A model generated the notes under the pieces. The model ran no database searches. It saw nothing but the letters and a program-made list of their open reading frames with translations, and was not told the DNA's origin. This document shows, in pieces, positions 63,432-64,000 of a stretch of 64,000 nt of DNA (positions are counted from its first letter, which is position 1; each line of letters begins with the position of its first letter). This DNA comes from CAHJWH01 sp965198905. GTDB lineage: Bacteria; Pseudomonadota; Alphaproteobacteria; Caulobacterales; Caulobacteraceae. A program made the translations under genes and the position numbers. Location of the stretch: assembly GCA_965198905.1 (NCBI GenBank), contig OZ240678.1, positions 1,674,001-1,738,000 on the forward strand. The letters run 5' to 3'.

Positions 63432-63868
63432 TGATCCACCGTCTCGTCTACTACAGTAAGAACCGCTTGGCCGACGGTCCGCTCACCGCCTGGACCATCA
63501 GGGACATCCTGTCCGCCAGTCGCACCAACAACGCGCGTGTGGGCGTCACAGGCGCGCTCATGTTCAACGCCGGCTGCTTCGCCCAAGTGTTGGAGGGCCC
63601 TCAGCAGGCCGTTGAGGAGACCTTCGAGCGCATTCAGCAGGACGAGCGCCACGGCGATGTGTCCCTCCTGGATTTCGGACCGGTGGAAGGCTGCGCCTTC
63701 AAGACCTGGTCGATGGGGTTCGTCGGCAGCTCGGACGCGGGCCGTGCCCGCTTTGCAGGAATAGCTGGGGAGAGTGGTTTTAATCCCAACAGGTTCACTG
63801 GCGACCGTCTGTTCGAGACCCTTCACCGATTGGCCCTAAAAGAGGAACAGTCTGCCCTAGCCGCCTAA
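63431..63868 (+). CDS. Second short BLUF-domain protein
   Basis: The 145-residue protein starts at an ATG sharing one base with the GGDEF-EAL stop. BLUF residues are present: Tyr in HRLVYYSKN, Asn in SRTNNARVGVTGAL, Gln in CFAQVLEG, and Trp in FKTWSMGF. After the domain is a short helical C-terminus (FETLHRLALKEEQS). It differs clearly from the first BLUF protein at 61084, so the two are not a recent tandem copy. It most likely binds and controls the adjacent GGDEF-EAL enzyme. Confidence 0.92.
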   Translation: MIHRLVYYSKNRLADGPLTAWTIRDILSASRTNNARVGVTGALMFNAGCFAQVLEGPQQAVEETFERIQQDERHGDVSLLDFGPVEGCAFKTWSMGFVGSSDAGRARFAGIAGESGFNPNRFTGDRLFETLHRLALKEEQSALAA

Positions 63869-63925
63869 ACTTGCTTGTTTCCGGCCAAAAACTACTAGAC
63901 ACGACCGACAAGCGGTGACACGATT

Positions 63926-64000
63926 TTGAACGCCGTGAAGGTTGATCGCGCTCAGCGGCTCTGCGACCGCGACCTGGACGCGGCCCGACGCGAGATTCAG
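63926..64000 (+). CDS. Possible 5' end of a gene running off the window
   Basis: From a TTG at 63926 the frame is open to the end of the window (MNAVKVDRAQRLCDRDLDAA, then RREIQ). A helical N-terminus is plausible, but only 25 codons are visible, the ribosome site is weak, and no family can be recognised. Confidence 0.25.
   Translation, partial: MNAVKVDRAQRLCDRDLDAARREIQ

Overview
This is a GC-rich chromosomal window from an alphaproteobacterium, probably Caulobacteraceae (Caulobacter/Phenylobacterium-like). The lineage is an inference from the base composition, the large TonB-dependent receptors, the tRNA type and the protein flavour. No rRNA genes or CRISPR arrays were seen.

The window falls into two halves on either side of a tRNA gene with a CAU anticodon (19341-19416, probably tRNA-Ile2), which has a tyrosine-recombinase integrase beside its 3' end. 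Left of the tRNA (about 1-19.3 kb) is a decayed, transposon-rich accessory region. It holds a ketopantoate-reductase-like gene cut by the window edge, a membrane-protein remnant, an IS481 remnant, two paralogous SnoaL-like genes, an NRAMP-like metal transporter with a nonsense codon, a cydA-cydB-DUF2474 cytochrome bd operon whose cydB is frameshifted, a broken IS630 transposase, a DNA-ligase remnant, and a very large SIR2-DUF4020 gene of the anti-phage type. That gene is split by two different IS66-family elements and one single-base frameshift. The integrase follows directly.

Right of the tRNA (19.4-64 kb) is mostly intact core-like or niche genome: a glycan locus (manC and four overlapping genes with three glycosyltransferases); a fasciclin protein and a TonB siderophore receptor; an APC permease; recQ coupled to a TIGR02466-type gene; a broken GIY-YIG gene between inverted palindromic repeats; a ParBc_2 protein; a NatAB-like ABC exporter; an ABC1/UbiB kinase; a thiolase/CitE-like pair; PPK2; htpG; TfoX; the tyrosine-degradation genes hppD-hmgA; a TetR regulator with a hydrolase, divergent from a flavin monooxygenase/TonB receptor/MFS cluster; an M48 protease; a bioD remnant; and two paralogous SDR genes, each divergent from a regulator.

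The last 3 kb encode a compact putative light/c-di-GMP module: a short BLUF protein, a GGDEF-EAL protein with all signature motifs present, and a second short BLUF protein whose start codon overlaps the GGDEF-EAL stop codon.

The two most interesting systems are the SIR2-DUF4020 defence gene, where removing the second IS and one target-duplication copy restores the reading frame exactly, and the BLUF / GGDEF-EAL / BLUF cluster. Several single-base lesions (cydB, AraC, SIR2) lie in or near short homopolymers, so sequencing error has to be excluded before they are called real mutations.
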